Assembly: GCA_047621325.1 (NCBI GenBank)
Contig: JBLHLT010000017.1
Location: 1 to 64,000 of the forward strand
Reading direction: 5' to 3'
Source: Bermanella sp047621325
Lineage (GTDB): Bacteria; Pseudomonadota; Gammaproteobacteria; Pseudomonadales; Oceanobacteraceae
DNA length: 64,000 nt
Shown here: in pieces, positions 55,853 to 64,000 of the stretch
Layout: each line of letters opens with the position of its first letter
Position numbering within the stretch: position 1 is the stretch's first letter
The notes under the pieces: generated by a model
Databases searched by the model: none
What the model was told of the DNA's origin: nothing
Seen by the model: only the letters and a program-made list of their open reading frames with translations
Program-made: the position numbers and the translations under genes

Positions 55853-56659
55853 TTATTTACTCGAAAATCTCACCATTAGCTGCATAAACCAACCAAACAC
55901 TCTCGGCATAAAACGCGCTTGTGCATAAGATATTTTCGCCATTAACCCCGGTACAATAATAAATTGGTTTTTGTTAATGCCTTTCAAAGCAGACTTAGTA
56001 ACCGTTTTAACATTCAAGGTGCCACCGATATCTTTAATAAATCGAGTTTGCGGTAAGATATGCTCACTCTCTTTGGCCACCATCGGCGTATCTACCTCGG
56101 GCGGGCACAACACACTTACACCCACGCCGTATTCTGCCACTTCTTGACGCAACGCCCCTGCCATGCCAATCACTGCAAATTTAGAAGCACTGTAAGCGCT
56201 GTAGCCATAGGTAGAAATAATCCCGCCTAAAGAACTAACAAAGCATATCTGCCCTCGCTTTTGTGCAATCATATCGTTAATAAAGGCACGCACAACAAGG
56301 CGACTGCCCATTACATTGGTTTGCATAATACCTTCAAAACCGGCATCACTTTGTTCAATGAATCGTTCACTGGCCACAATGCCCGCACTTAGAATCAACA
56401 AATCAGGGGGAGATAGAATCTGTTTAATCGTAGCCACACATTGTGATAGTGCTTGAGCGTCTGCCACATCCACACTATAAGCTTTAATTTTTTGATCAGC
56501 GGTTTGCATTAATGCTTGGCAAGCCACAACTGCTTCGTCTAGTTTTAATTGATCACGCGCTAACAACGCCACGTTACAACCTTGCTGGGCATACGCCTTT
56601 GCCAAATCCAAGCCAATACCACTTGAACCACCTGTAATTACGACTGTTTTAATATTCAT
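55853..56659 (-). CDS. Short-chain dehydrogenase/reductase
   Basis: NAD(P)-dependent SDR of 268 residues from the ATG at 56659 (MNIKTVVITGG); an upstream in-frame ATG at 56692 is possible. The cofactor loop is TGGSSGIGLDLA, the catalytic Tyr/Lys are in YSAYSASKFAVIG. The C-terminus has a hydrophobic, membrane-associating stretch (ARFMPRVFGWFMQLMVR) as in 3-ketosphinganine-reductase-like SDRs. Substrate unknown. Confidence 0.85.
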   Translation of the reverse strand: MNIKTVVITGGSSGIGLDLAKAYAQQGCNVALLARDQLKLDEAVVACQALMQTADQKIKAYSVDVADAQALSQCVATIKQILSPPDLLILSAGIVASERFIEQSDAGFEGIMQTNVMGSRLVVRAFINDMIAQKRGQICFVSSLGGIISTYGYSAYSASKFAVIGMAGALRQEVAEYGVGVSVLCPPEVDTPMVAKESEHILPQTRFIKDIGGTLNVKTVTKSALKGINKNQFIIVPGLMAKISYAQARFMPRVFGWFMQLMVRFSSK

Positions 56660-56760
56660 GATACTCAACGCTTTTTTATTTTTTAATTTCACCAGCTTAA
56701 CAGAATACAGCTACGTTAAAGGTGTCTACATAGGACAACCTCATAAGCATTTTAAGCCAG

Positions 56761-56990
56761 TCATATACGATTATCGGATGCGTTATGTAGCCGCAATAAA
56801 CTGACCAAAACCCATACTTGATCCCACTCCGATATTACATCACCATGACTCACCGCGATTTTTCCGTTAATCAACACATATTCAACAATACCTGGGTTTC
56901 GATTCACCAAGCGCTGTAAGCCAAAGTTTTCCATTTCAGCCCAACTCACGTCTTCAAAATTTTGATGAAAGCCAGTAGGGTCTAGCACCA
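56761..56990 (-). pseudogene. 3' remnant of an amidohydrolase (N-acyl-D-amino-acid deacylase-like)
   Basis: On the minus strand this segment reads LDPTGFHQNFEDVSWAEM, then a block with FGLQRLVNRNPGIVEYVLINGK and ends at a TGA at 56761. The R-V-N-R-N...VLINGK pattern is like the C-terminus of N-acyl-D-amino-acid deacylase/amidohydrolase-3 proteins (match judged by eye). The upstream 90% of the gene is missing: past ~56990 the same frame runs antisense into the AraC gene. This looks like one edge of a deletion. Confidence 0.5.
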
Positions 56991-57854
56991 TGCCCATCGC
57001 AGATATGGTGGCGTTATTACAAAATAGTGCGGCGAAATTTAAATGCCCCGATTTCGGATTACGTCTAGGGGCCAAGCAAGACTTTCGCATACTAGGCCCA
57101 CTTGGATTACTACTAAAAAATTGTGAAACACCCCGCCAAGCTCTCAATGCGGCACGAGGGTTTATGGCGTTTCATAATCAATCAGAATATTGGGACTACA
57201 CAGAACAAGGCAAAAATCTGTATTTACGGCGCTATGAAATTTTTCATGAACTCAACGATACCCGTCAATATAAAGAGTTGTCGTTTAGTGCATGCTGTCA
57301 ACTTTGTCGCTTAGTGATGGGAGATGGTTTTCGGGGCGTTCGATTGGAGCTTAGTCATGCCCCATTGTCTAAACCGTCAAACTACGAAAAATATTTTAAA
57401 ATGCCCGTAGTATTTAATTGTGAGCATGATCAACTTATCATCCCCGCCCACTATTTAGATACGGCCATACCCAATGCCGATCAAACGATTCATGCATTTT
57501 CTCAGCAGTATCTTGTTAGCGCATGGTGATGACATCGTGCAACAGGTTTCATCATTGATTCAGCAAACGATGGGGGATAAAAAACCATTGATTGATAATA
57601 TCGCAACACTATTAGGCCTTAGCCGTCGATCCTTGCAACGACGTTTAACTGCAAAAGAAGTGGTGTTCAAAACATTGCTGCATGATATTCGTATTAAAAC
57701 GGCTTGCTGGTATTTAACCTCAAGCACCATCGACATAACCTTACTAGCTGAAATCTTAGGTTATAGTGATGCGAGCGGTTTTTCTCGGGCCTTTAAAAAA
57801 ACCATTGGGCAATCCCCAATGAAATGGAAACAATCTAACAGCCCATCTCATTAA
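56990..57854 (+). pseudogene. AraC-family regulator, 5'-truncated and frameshifted
   Basis: Two overlapping frames make one OruR-type AraC regulator. The first (56990-57529) carries the ligand-binding domain (CPDFGLRLGAKQ to AFSQQYL); the second (up to 57854) carries the DNA-binding domain (IATLLGLSRRSLQRRL, LAEILGYSDASGFSRAFKK). The frame changes near 57515, where one extra G separates TAT CTT from TTA GCG CAT GGT. An in-frame TGA lies seven codons before 56990, and about 50 N-terminal residues of the family are missing. With the amidohydrolase remnant on the other strand, a deletion between divergent genes is likely. Confidence 0.78.
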
Positions 57855-57946
57855 TTTAGCATCCGTCATAAAACCTCCTTAAGGTTGTGTTAAGTTTCAC
57901 CCGTCAAAATCAAACAAAATTAAGTCTATAAACAGCAAAGGTCTAT

Positions 57947-58504
57947 ATGAAACGTGCTCAGTTAATCAATTTACATTTAATATTGGCAACCATGCTCTTG
58001 CCGGCCATTGCTATGTTCGCCATCACAGGTGGGTTTTATACTTGGGGCATAAAAGGTGGCTACGACAGCCAAACATACAAACTGCCCCTTGCCATGCCTT
58101 TAAATGGTGATTTAGCGAGTTTAATCAGCTTCACTCAGCAAGAACTTGATAAACAGCAACAGGCTTACCCTAGCGGTGCCGCCAAATTCAAGTCAACCAC
58201 CCATAATTACACATTAGAGTGGTCAGGCAGTGATTCGGATATCAGTCTGAGTACAGCCATAGGCAGTAAATTGGCAAATTTAGAAGTTAAAAAAACCAGC
58301 GCATATCGCCAGTTTGTCCAATTACACAAGGCTAAAGGCGGCTATGCTTTTAAAATCTATGCCGCTCTTATGGCCCTAGGGCTACTCGTTATACTGATTA
58401 GTGGCGTATTTATGGGTCTAGGCATACCTAAATACCGTTTAACCACAGGTTTAGGACTCTTAGCTGGCATATCTCTGTGGATTGGTGTGATCAGTATCAG
58501 CTAA
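57947..58504 (+). CDS. PepSY-like membrane protein
   Basis: 185 residues: an N-terminal TM helix (~10-32), a periplasmic domain of about 90 residues, then two C-terminal helices (~138-160, 165-183). The N-terminal INLHLILATMLLPAIAMFAITGGFY and a later QLHKAKGGYAFK are reminiscent of PepSY-associated TM proteins, often tied to iron or redox functions. The neighbour bfd carries a Fur box, but a shared role is inference. Confidence 0.6.
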   Translation: MKRAQLINLHLILATMLLPAIAMFAITGGFYTWGIKGGYDSQTYKLPLAMPLNGDLASLISFTQQELDKQQQAYPSGAAKFKSTTHNYTLEWSGSDSDISLSTAIGSKLANLEVKKTSAYRQFVQLHKAKGGYAFKIYAALMALGLLVILISGVFMGLGIPKYRLTTGLGLLAGISLWIGVISIS

Positions 58505-58530
58505 AAATAAATAAGATTCGTTGTATTAAT

Positions 58531-58549
58531 GATATTGATAATCCATCTC
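58531..58549 (+). promoter_or_regulatory. Fur box upstream of bfd
   Basis: GATATTGATAATCCATCTC matches the 19-bp Fur consensus (GATAATGATAATCATTATC) at 15 positions and lies 49-67 nt before the bfd start. bfd genes are classic Fur-repressed genes, so induction under iron starvation is expected. Confidence 0.7.
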
Positions 58550-58597
58550 ATTTACACTACTATTAGGCTCATAGACAAATTGAATGGGTCAATCACT

Positions 58598-58786
58598 ATG
58601 TATGTGTGCCTTTGCAAAGGAATTACAGAGCGCCAAGTTCAGCAAGCCATCGATAATGGCGCTGACTACAAAGCCCTGCGCGAACAACTTGGCGTTGCAA
58701 GTGACTGCGGTCAATGTGGCAACACCTGCAAAGAAATGCTTAAGACCAACCAAGCATGTACCTTCTATGATGCTCAGGTCGCTTAA
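58598..58786 (+). CDS. bfd: Bacterioferritin-associated ferredoxin
   Basis: [2Fe-2S] protein that reduces the iron core of bacterioferritin to release Fe2+. From the ATG at 58598 it is 62 residues (MYVCLCKGITERQV...), the typical size; the longer open frame to 58529 would cover the Fur box. Cluster cysteines are C4, C6 and the CGQCGNTC group. Followed by a strong terminator. Confidence 0.95.
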   Translation: MYVCLCKGITERQVQQAIDNGADYKALREQLGVASDCGQCGNTCKEMLKTNQACTFYDAQVA

Positions 58787-58804
58787 TCTAATTTAGCGCT
58801 GTTC

Positions 58805-58837
58805 AAAAAACCGCCACTTCGAACTGGCGGTTTTTTT
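58805..58837 (+). terminator. Intrinsic terminator after bfd
   Basis: A-run, stem CCGCCA / TGGCGG, loop CTTCGAAC, then seven Ts. 18 nt past the bfd stop. Confidence 0.92.
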
Positions 58838-58996
58838 ATGCCTGCCGCCCGCACAACCCGAAGCCTTTTATTCAGCCATAGATTTCTATAACATTGACGC
58901 TCTCAGGCGATATGCCTTTAGAGCAAATAGGTAATTGATTCTAGCCATGTGCAAACACGCCACCGCTGCCGCTTTATCAAGGGGCAAATCTATTAA

Positions 58997-59737
58997 ATGT
59001 TGAAATCCATTCATAAAATCATTGATGAATTCGGGCCAATTGAAGTGTTAGATGACGGCGCAAAGCGCTATCTAACCTTTGGTAACGAACATGAACAAAG
59101 CTGCCAAGTTAAAGCCCAGCCGCATATACCGCAACATGAATACAGCCGCGCTATCATGTTGAGCCTATTATTTTGCCAACCAAACTCCGTCTGTATCATG
59201 GGACTAGGTGGTGGCACACTGGCTTGCTCTTTTTTAAACGCCTATGAACAAACACAAGTCACCGCCATCGAATTAAGAGCCGATGTCGTACGAATCGCCC
59301 ATCGTTATTTTGCCTTACCCAAACATGACGACCGTCTTAAAGTTGTGAATAAAGACGCATTGAGTTTCATGAATCAGTGCGAAGATACCTTTGATATTTT
59401 AGTCGCTGACTTGTATCACCATCATGGTATTGATGAGACACAAATGCAGCGTGAATTTCTTAAGCAATGTGCAAAACGCATCAATGATAATGGTTGGTTC
59501 ATTCTAAATTACTGGCTAGACCACGACCTAAACAACGACATACTTCAACAGTTGCATGAAGATTTTGATTGTTTATATATGTGTAATAGTGGTGGCGGAA
59601 ATTTGATTATTTATGCAGGTAAGACTTACCCAAGTGAGGATTTTTTACTGCCTAGCCAAACTAAAACCCTAGCTAAAAAGCTAGGATTCTCTCTTAGTTA
59701 TTACATTAAGCGCTTAAAGCATATTACCTCGATTTAA
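58997..59737 (+). CDS. Spermidine-synthase-like aminopropyltransferase/methyltransferase
   Basis: 246 residues with a Rossmann fold: MGLGGGTLACSFL (nucleotide loop), VTAIELRADVVRIAHRYF, and VNKDALSFM...ILVADLYHHHG where the spermidine synthase active-site Asp would be (VADLY rather than the canonical DxxD). The N-terminal beta domain of true SpeE is shortened. It may act on polyamines or be an orphan relative. No speD is near. Its end overlaps the convergent protease gene by 14 nt. Confidence 0.75.
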   Translation: MLKSIHKIIDEFGPIEVLDDGAKRYLTFGNEHEQSCQVKAQPHIPQHEYSRAIMLSLLFCQPNSVCIMGLGGGTLACSFLNAYEQTQVTAIELRADVVRIAHRYFALPKHDDRLKVVNKDALSFMNQCEDTFDILVADLYHHHGIDETQMQREFLKQCAKRINDNGWFILNYWLDHDLNNDILQQLHEDFDCLYMCNSGGGNLIIYAGKTYPSEDFLLPSQTKTLAKKLGFSLSYYIKRLKHITSI

Positions 59738-61532
59738 CCGATCTGCGGCAAAACAGCAGCATCCCAATGAGCATCACCCAATAACCCAATGCGCCACTGC
59801 CTTGTCGACTTTCGATCATACCACCAGTGGCTTTACTGCTGGATAAACGGTCGGCTTCATTTTTAAACACCACATCACTTGAAACACGATTTACAAAAAT
59901 CAAAGTATCATCACTAAACTGTAAAGCCGAGCAAACAGATTGCCAAGAGTCGGTTATTTCAGGGTCATCAACCGCCGCCAAATCTTCTGTATTGTAATAG
60001 CCACTGGCACTTGAACAAGTCTCATCATTAAATCGATCGCTACACACGCGTAAATTATTCAACTGAACATAACCCAATGAAACCAACGATTGAAAATATA
60101 TAAACATCACATGGTTCACACCCGCCTCTAGCTCAACCGCATAACTAGACCAGTTTTTATTATTGATAATCGTCGGCGCTAGCTCATTTACATAAACACC
60201 TAAATAATTACTGCCACCGTTATTCACTTGTGATTCAAATTTTAAATATTGTTTGTCTGTGCCCACAGGGCCATTTAGATACGTTAATAAAACCGAACGG
60301 CCACCTAATGGCGCACCACCCGATTTCATTACCGCGCCCTGCGTGTCATCTGTTTGTTGAAACCATGCTGCGCCATGCTCTGTGTCGTAGTCGGTACCGC
60401 TGAAAAACTCCCATTCTGTATCTAACGCACTAGCCGAAATGGAACTTAACACCTTTGAATTTAAATCGTGTGCAATCGCATAATCCGAAAGTTCTATTTC
60501 TAATTTAGCCGAATGCTCTCCTGCTATATCACCCTGTGCATTCACTTTAAACTCACACGCATAACCACCAGGAATTGAGTCACCCAGTAACCAGTTAGCA
60601 TCATCAATATCAAAATAAATATTATTGACTGATTTACGTTTCACCTCTTTTGCTTGAGCCGACATATTTATCACTGTAAACGTTTCTGCTTTTTCTCGGT
60701 CCTGCCCCATGAAACCTATTTTCTCTTCACCTAATAACGTTACACCACTATGGCGCTGCTCGATCCAGTCCACCATGGCTGATACTTCCGTGTAAACACC
60801 ATATAAGCCTGCCTCAGCACAGCCACTTCCCCAGCTAACCAAACCGGTAAGCGCCCATTCATTATTGGCTTTTACTAGTATCGGCCCACCACTATCACCT
60901 TGACAAGAATCCTTACCACCACTGACTTCCCCTGCGCAAAAACTGCGATCCCAATAATCATCAATACTATTTATTGGGTAAGTGCTATTGCAAATATTAT
61001 CGCGCTGAAAGCTAACATCGACTTGCTGTAAAACTTGAGAAGTAGCACCCGTATCGGTCACGCCCCAACCTAAAATACGCAGCTGTTCATTTTGTTGAAG
61101 TGCTAAGGTGGCATCGCGACTAAGAATATTAATCGGTGTTTTTGTGGCACTTTGATCTAATTTGATAAGCGCCAAATCGCTATAAAATAAGTTATCGTTA
61201 TAATCAGGATGTATTAAAATCCAATCTGCTTTGCGCATATCTCCTGTAGAAAGCAGCGAGGTACGTTCAATCCCGATATAAAGCGTGAGATCTTCTGCAT
61301 TTTTATCATCTAAGCAATGAGCAGCGGTTAACACCCAGTCTTTCGAAATCAACACACCACCACAAAAATGTGAGCCCCGCTGGATAGAAACCATCCACGG
61401 ATATGCCTCACTGTTTTGCACGCCTCCAATGATGCGCTGATCGTTTTTATCTAACGACGCGACACTGGACCAAGAAAAAGCACTTATTAAAACCATAGGG
61501 AATAACAAGCACACAGCTAACATCTTTTTCAT
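59724..61532 (-). CDS. Secreted trypsin-like serine protease with GlyGly-CTERM anchor
   Basis: 602 residues. Signal peptide (~1-25), short propeptide, mature start IIGG at 34-37. Catalytic triad H72 (TAAHC), D119 (YSDLALI), S214 (CQGDSGGP); D208 at the base of the S1 pocket predicts cleavage after Arg/Lys. Residues ~275-560 form beta-rich accessory domains. The C-terminus GSGALGYWVMLIGMLLFCRRS is a GlyGly-CTERM signal (Gly motif, TM helix, basic tail), processed by rhombosortase and usually linked to type II secretion. The rhombosortase gene is not in this window. Confidence 0.92.
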   Translation of the reverse strand: MKKMLAVCLLFPMVLISAFSWSSVASLDKNDQRIIGGVQNSEAYPWMVSIQRGSHFCGGVLISKDWVLTAAHCLDDKNAEDLTLYIGIERTSLLSTGDMRKADWILIHPDYNDNLFYSDLALIKLDQSATKTPINILSRDATLALQQNEQLRILGWGVTDTGATSQVLQQVDVSFQRDNICNSTYPINSIDDYWDRSFCAGEVSGGKDSCQGDSGGPILVKANNEWALTGLVSWGSGCAEAGLYGVYTEVSAMVDWIEQRHSGVTLLGEEKIGFMGQDREKAETFTVINMSAQAKEVKRKSVNNIYFDIDDANWLLGDSIPGGYACEFKVNAQGDIAGEHSAKLEIELSDYAIAHDLNSKVLSSISASALDTEWEFFSGTDYDTEHGAAWFQQTDDTQGAVMKSGGAPLGGRSVLLTYLNGPVGTDKQYLKFESQVNNGGSNYLGVYVNELAPTIINNKNWSSYAVELEAGVNHVMFIYFQSLVSLGYVQLNNLRVCSDRFNDETCSSASGYYNTEDLAAVDDPEITDSWQSVCSALQFSDDTLIFVNRVSSDVVFKNEADRLSSSKATGGMIESRQGSGALGYWVMLIGMLLFCRRSVKSR

Positions 61533-61716
61533 AGCTAAACCTTTTGCTGATAAGAGAGTTCCCTCTCAAAACCACTAGCACGTTTAACCAGTATAGAAGC
61601 CCGTTTTCATTCCACCGTATGACAATCTGTTCTAATAAAACTCACCAACATTACTTAGTAATCAAAAGCCAAATTTAATAAAGCAGTGCTATGCTTATTA
61701 AAGGTATTGATTGGAT

Positions 61717-62523
61717 ATGAACATGGCAGTTTTGAAGTATTTCCTAATCACAGTAATTGCCTGCTGTACAGCTTGTGGCGCCTTAGATGGCAGCAGCTCA
61801 AGTGGCCCAACTAAATTAACCGGTTTATGGCTGGGTGAAACAGAAGAGCAAGATGTCACCGCAGCACTGACAACCACCGTGGTTTTTTTTGAAGAGCAAG
61901 TATTTGTCTTACGTGAAGACGAAGCACACATAGGCACGTACGAGGCGCTCGAAAATAATAGCGCTCTGCTCGACACCACTATTTATAGCTATGCAGAGCC
62001 CGACACAACCAATAACTTTTTTGTAGGGGCGCGCAGCAGTAATCGCATTGAAGTAGACGCCCTTTTTGCAACCGAGCAAAATTTATTCATTAACTTTGAT
62101 GGTAATGGCCGCTCAGGCAGTGCCACGCTAGCGCTGGATACAGGGCGCATTACCAGCATGAGTCTTAAACGTGTGCGTGGCACATGGAAAACAACCGATT
62201 CTATAATGTACATCAACGATGCAGGTGGACTTCAAGGCAGTGACAGTGCTACTGGTTGCCAATGGAAAGGCAAACTAAGAACACTCAGTGGTGACTTTTT
62301 AACTCTCAGTATAGAACGCAAATTATGCGACTCGTTTAATCAGCCAGTAGACCTACCGACTGAGGGGTTTGCATTCATTGATGGCGAAGGTGATTTACAC
62401 TTTATTGCAGAGCAGCCAAACGAATTTTTATGGATGAAATTTGAACCCGATACCACTGCAGTTGCGGATGACGCAGCCGAAGATGATGCGGCAGACCCTG
62501 CTGCCGATGACGCTGCGGCTTAA
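61717..62523 (+). CDS. Lipoprotein of unknown function with acidic Ala/Asp tail
   Basis: About 268 residues from ATG 61717 (61723 equally possible; GGA precedes it by 7 nt). Lipobox ACCTAC/TACG region: signal helix followed by a Cys near 17-20. The body is mostly beta, with GLWLGETEE and RGTWKTTDS as two repeated-looking strands, a CQWKGKLRTLSG segment and two cysteines (C near 189 and 210). The last ~20 residues alternate Asp and Ala (VADDAAEDDAADPAADDAAA). I do not recognise the family. Single gene. Confidence 0.65.
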   Translation: MNMAVLKYFLITVIACCTACGALDGSSSSGPTKLTGLWLGETEEQDVTAALTTTVVFFEEQVFVLREDEAHIGTYEALENNSALLDTTIYSYAEPDTTNNFFVGARSSNRIEVDALFATEQNLFINFDGNGRSGSATLALDTGRITSMSLKRVRGTWKTTDSIMYINDAGGLQGSDSATGCQWKGKLRTLSGDFLTLSIERKLCDSFNQPVDLPTEGFAFIDGEGDLHFIAEQPNEFLWMKFEPDTTAVADDAAEDDAADPAADDAAA

Positions 62524-62524
62524 T

Positions 62525-63169
62525 TTACGGAAAACACACAACGTCAGAATCTACTTGCCACTGTTTATATTTATTCATAACACCAATAAACAGTGGTGAC
62601 GCCAACCAGTAATCAAGCCATTTTTTTAAATTCTCATACTCGCTTGCTTCAAACCAGGTTTTATTCACATGGGCAAACTGACGCACAAACGGGAATATGG
62701 CTAAGTCAGCTAAACTCACCTCATCAAAAAATAAGTGAGCATGTGCATTTAAACGCTGCTCTAGTTGCGCTAAAAACACCTCACCTTTTTTACGATAAAA
62801 CAATTCGCTTTCTTCATAGCGATCTGCGTATTTGTAGCGATCAAGCGCCCATTTAAATTCGCCATCATTTAGGATGATGAGTGTATTCATTTCAGTTTGT
62901 GCGTGCTCTGGGTACAATTTCAGACGACTCTCTTCATCTTGCGATAACGCAAAATGCATAATTTCAATACTCTCTTCAATGACCTTGCCCCCATCTAACT
63001 GTAAAACAGGCACGGTTCCTTTTGGGCTGATATCCAACATGGCAGAGGGTTTGTCTTTTAACACCACCTCACGTAACTCAACACTGGATGCATCTAAACA
63101 ATAGGCTAACGCTAAGCGCGCACGCATGGCATAAGGACAACGACGAAACGAATACAGCACACCCAACAT
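62525..63169 (-). CDS. Glutathione S-transferase-like protein
   Basis: 214 residues from the ATG at 63169 (MLGVLYSFRRCPYAMRARLAL), with AGGG upstream. The thioredoxin-like N-terminal domain has the redox-type RRCPYAM motif and KGTVPVLQL with the cis-proline; the C-terminal domain is all-helical. Resembles GrxB/YfcF-like GSTs. Substrate unknown. It lies downstream of the terminator of the oxidoreductase gene. Confidence 0.88.
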   Translation of the reverse strand: MLGVLYSFRRCPYAMRARLALAYCLDASSVELREVVLKDKPSAMLDISPKGTVPVLQLDGGKVIEESIEIMHFALSQDEESRLKLYPEHAQTEMNTLIILNDGEFKWALDRYKYADRYEESELFYRKKGEVFLAQLEQRLNAHAHLFFDEVSLADLAIFPFVRQFAHVNKTWFEASEYENLKKWLDYWLASPLFIGVMNKYKQWQVDSDVVCFP

Positions 63170-63185
63170 AACAAACCCTAACCAC

Positions 63186-63213
63186 AAAAAATGCCCATCA
63201 CAAGATGGGCATT
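63186..63213 (-). terminator. Terminator after the CrtISO-like oxidoreductase gene
   Basis: Stem ATGCCCATC / GATGGGCAT, loop ACAA, followed by a T-run in the minus direction. It is 35 nt past the stop of the partial gene and just before the GST start. Confidence 0.9.
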
Positions 63214-63246
63214 CTAACACAACACTCACAGATATTTGACGAGCGA

Positions 63247-64000
63247 TTAAGCCGCTTTTTGTTTGCTTTGACGGCTACTTTCTTCAACCTTAGGTTCTTG
63301 ATAATTTTTAAATAAATCCATAACCACTTTGCCTTTTTTAAGCCCCAGCATGCACATGGTACTCATAACGCCGCCCATCAAACCGCCACCCACACCAGCT
63401 GTCATGGCGTCCGCGCCTGTCATATACAAATTCTTAATCGGCATTTGTGGGTGCAAACAAGACTGATTAAAGCGATCAACAAAGTGATCTAAACCATAAA
63501 TCTCACCCTTTGCATTCAACTGATAAAATTGGGTCGAAAGCGGCGTTGAGAATTCATAATAATCTAATGCGTCACGTAATTGCGGTAAACGTTCAAATAG
63601 TACATCTAGCAATTGTTTTGAAAGCTGCTCTTTTTTTACGTCATAATCCTCACCTCGTTGCTGCCACGTGGTGCCATTCCATTGTTCGTACTCATTCATA
63701 TTAGCAATGGTCACAATTTCAACGGTGCTCTTACCGGGGAATCGGTTTTCCCAATCTGGGTCTTTTGATGATGGGAACGATACATAAATCAACGGCAATG
63801 GGTTCGAGCTGTCTTTTACATAATTTGCCACGTTAGCGTCATGATCGCCGTTTGGATAAATCCAAAGGTTGGTGGTATTTAATCCCAACTCTTTGGTTGT
63901 GCCTTTAAAGCCTGCATATAAACAGTGTGTTGATTTTGAATACTCAATGGCGTCAGTATTTAGCCACTTCTCGACATTATGTTGTTTGCGGCTCGCTTCT
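63247..64000 (-). CDS. FAD-dependent oxidoreductase, CrtISO/retinol-saturase-like (partial)
   Basis: C-terminal 250 residues of a larger NAD(P)/FAD oxidoreductase; the frame is open to the window edge (upstream part reads ...EKWLNTDAIEYSKSTHC, LYAGFKGTTKELGLN). The FAD-contact end NLYMTGADAMTAGVGGGLMGG is typical of the phytoene-desaturase-like superfamily of carotenoid isomerases and retinol reductases. The 5' half lies outside. Substrate cannot be told. Confidence 0.82.
   Translation of the reverse strand, partial: EASRKQHNVEKWLNTDAIEYSKSTHCLYAGFKGTTKELGLNTTNLWIYPNGDHDANVANYVKDSSNPLPLIYVSFPSSKDPDWENRFPGKSTVEIVTIANMNEYEQWNGTTWQQRGEDYDVKKEQLSKQLLDVLFERLPQLRDALDYYEFSTPLSTQFYQLNAKGEIYGLDHFVDRFNQSCLHPQMPIKNLYMTGADAMTAGVGGGLMGGVMSTMCMLGLKKGKVVMDLFKNYQEPKVEESSRQSKQKAA

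Noticed and set aside
56990..57147. Antisense extension of the amidohydrolase remnant
   Set aside because: It runs opposite the AraC ligand-binding domain, whose sense strand shows clear homology; the antisense part does not look like an amidohydrolase.
1..64000. CRISPR arrays, tRNA or rRNA genes, insertion sequences and prophage genes
   Set aside because: Looked for and not seen. No spaced direct repeats, no transposase or integrase, and no cloverleaf-like segment that I could support by eye.

Overview
The window is a contiguous chromosomal segment of a low-to-mid GC marine gammaproteobacterium. Two gene orders are the strongest evidence. The first is mtaD / gyrA-serC-pheA-hisC-(tyrA-aroA)-cmk-rpsA-ihfB, with ubiG-mupP-yciK-GGDEF beyond mtaD. 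The second is a complete ccmABCDEFGHI operon beside a FliK-like gene and a stand-alone FlhB C-terminal domain. Both orders are known from Pseudomonas. The AT-rich sequence, an alcohol-forming fatty acyl-CoA reductase (wax ester chemistry of marine oil degraders) and a GlyGly-CTERM protease point to the Oceanospirillales side (Bermanella/Oleispira/Oceanobacter-like). That placement is inference, not proof. No rRNA, tRNA, CRISPR array, prophage or insertion sequence was seen.

Layout. (1) 1-1571 is decaying sequence: an alkB remnant with an in-frame amber codon, and a MAPEG-family gene thrown out of frame by four copies of a 7-bp repeat. (2) 1572-8394 (minus) carries pgi, ihfB, then three surface-polysaccharide genes (TagD-like, TagB/F-like, KpsS/C-like) wedged between ihfB and rpsA. 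In Pseudomonas aeruginosa the O-antigen locus also abuts ihfB. (3) 8601-18687 (minus) carries cmk, fused tyrA-aroA, hisC, pheA, serC, a wzz gene and gyrA. (4) 18925-24400 (plus) carries mtaD, ubiG, mupP, yciK, a diguanylate cyclase and trmO. (5) 24430-33724 is mixed: acyl-CoA reductase, an orphan histidine kinase, a VOC protein, an RND efflux pair with a divergent TetR regulator and a long palindromic operator, and tapT. (6) 33737-40770 (minus) is the cytochrome c maturation operon, including a small ccmD. (7) 40931-43026 (plus) holds the FliK-like and FlhB-like genes. (8) 43094-48170 holds an RcsF-like lipoprotein, acylphosphatase, a PotD/PotF-like binding protein, and hemN followed by a small chemoreceptor-like coiled-coil protein and an ODP-type di-iron protein. 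(9) 48449-54962 holds a desaturase with its reductase, glutathione-dependent formaldehyde detoxification (frmA, fghA) with a divergent LysR, and a pseudouridine synthase. (10) 55045-64000 holds membrane, SDR and PepSY-like proteins, a deletion scar joining an amidohydrolase remnant to a frameshifted AraC gene, bfd with a Fur box, a spermidine-synthase-like enzyme, a secreted trypsin-like protease, an acidic lipoprotein, a GST and a partial CrtISO-like oxidoreductase.

The most promising unexplained unit is the hemN / coiled-coil / ODP cluster (45395-48170). A soluble protein with a chemoreceptor-like helical stretch sits 8 nt before a predicted oxygen- or NO-binding di-iron protein, downstream of the oxygen-independent haem enzyme, which carries a possible FNR/Anr site. 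Second is the 7-bp-repeat MAPEG locus, which could be a phase-variable switch or a young pseudogene. Third is the teichoic-acid-like glycerol-phosphate gene pair in a Gram-negative O-antigen hotspot.
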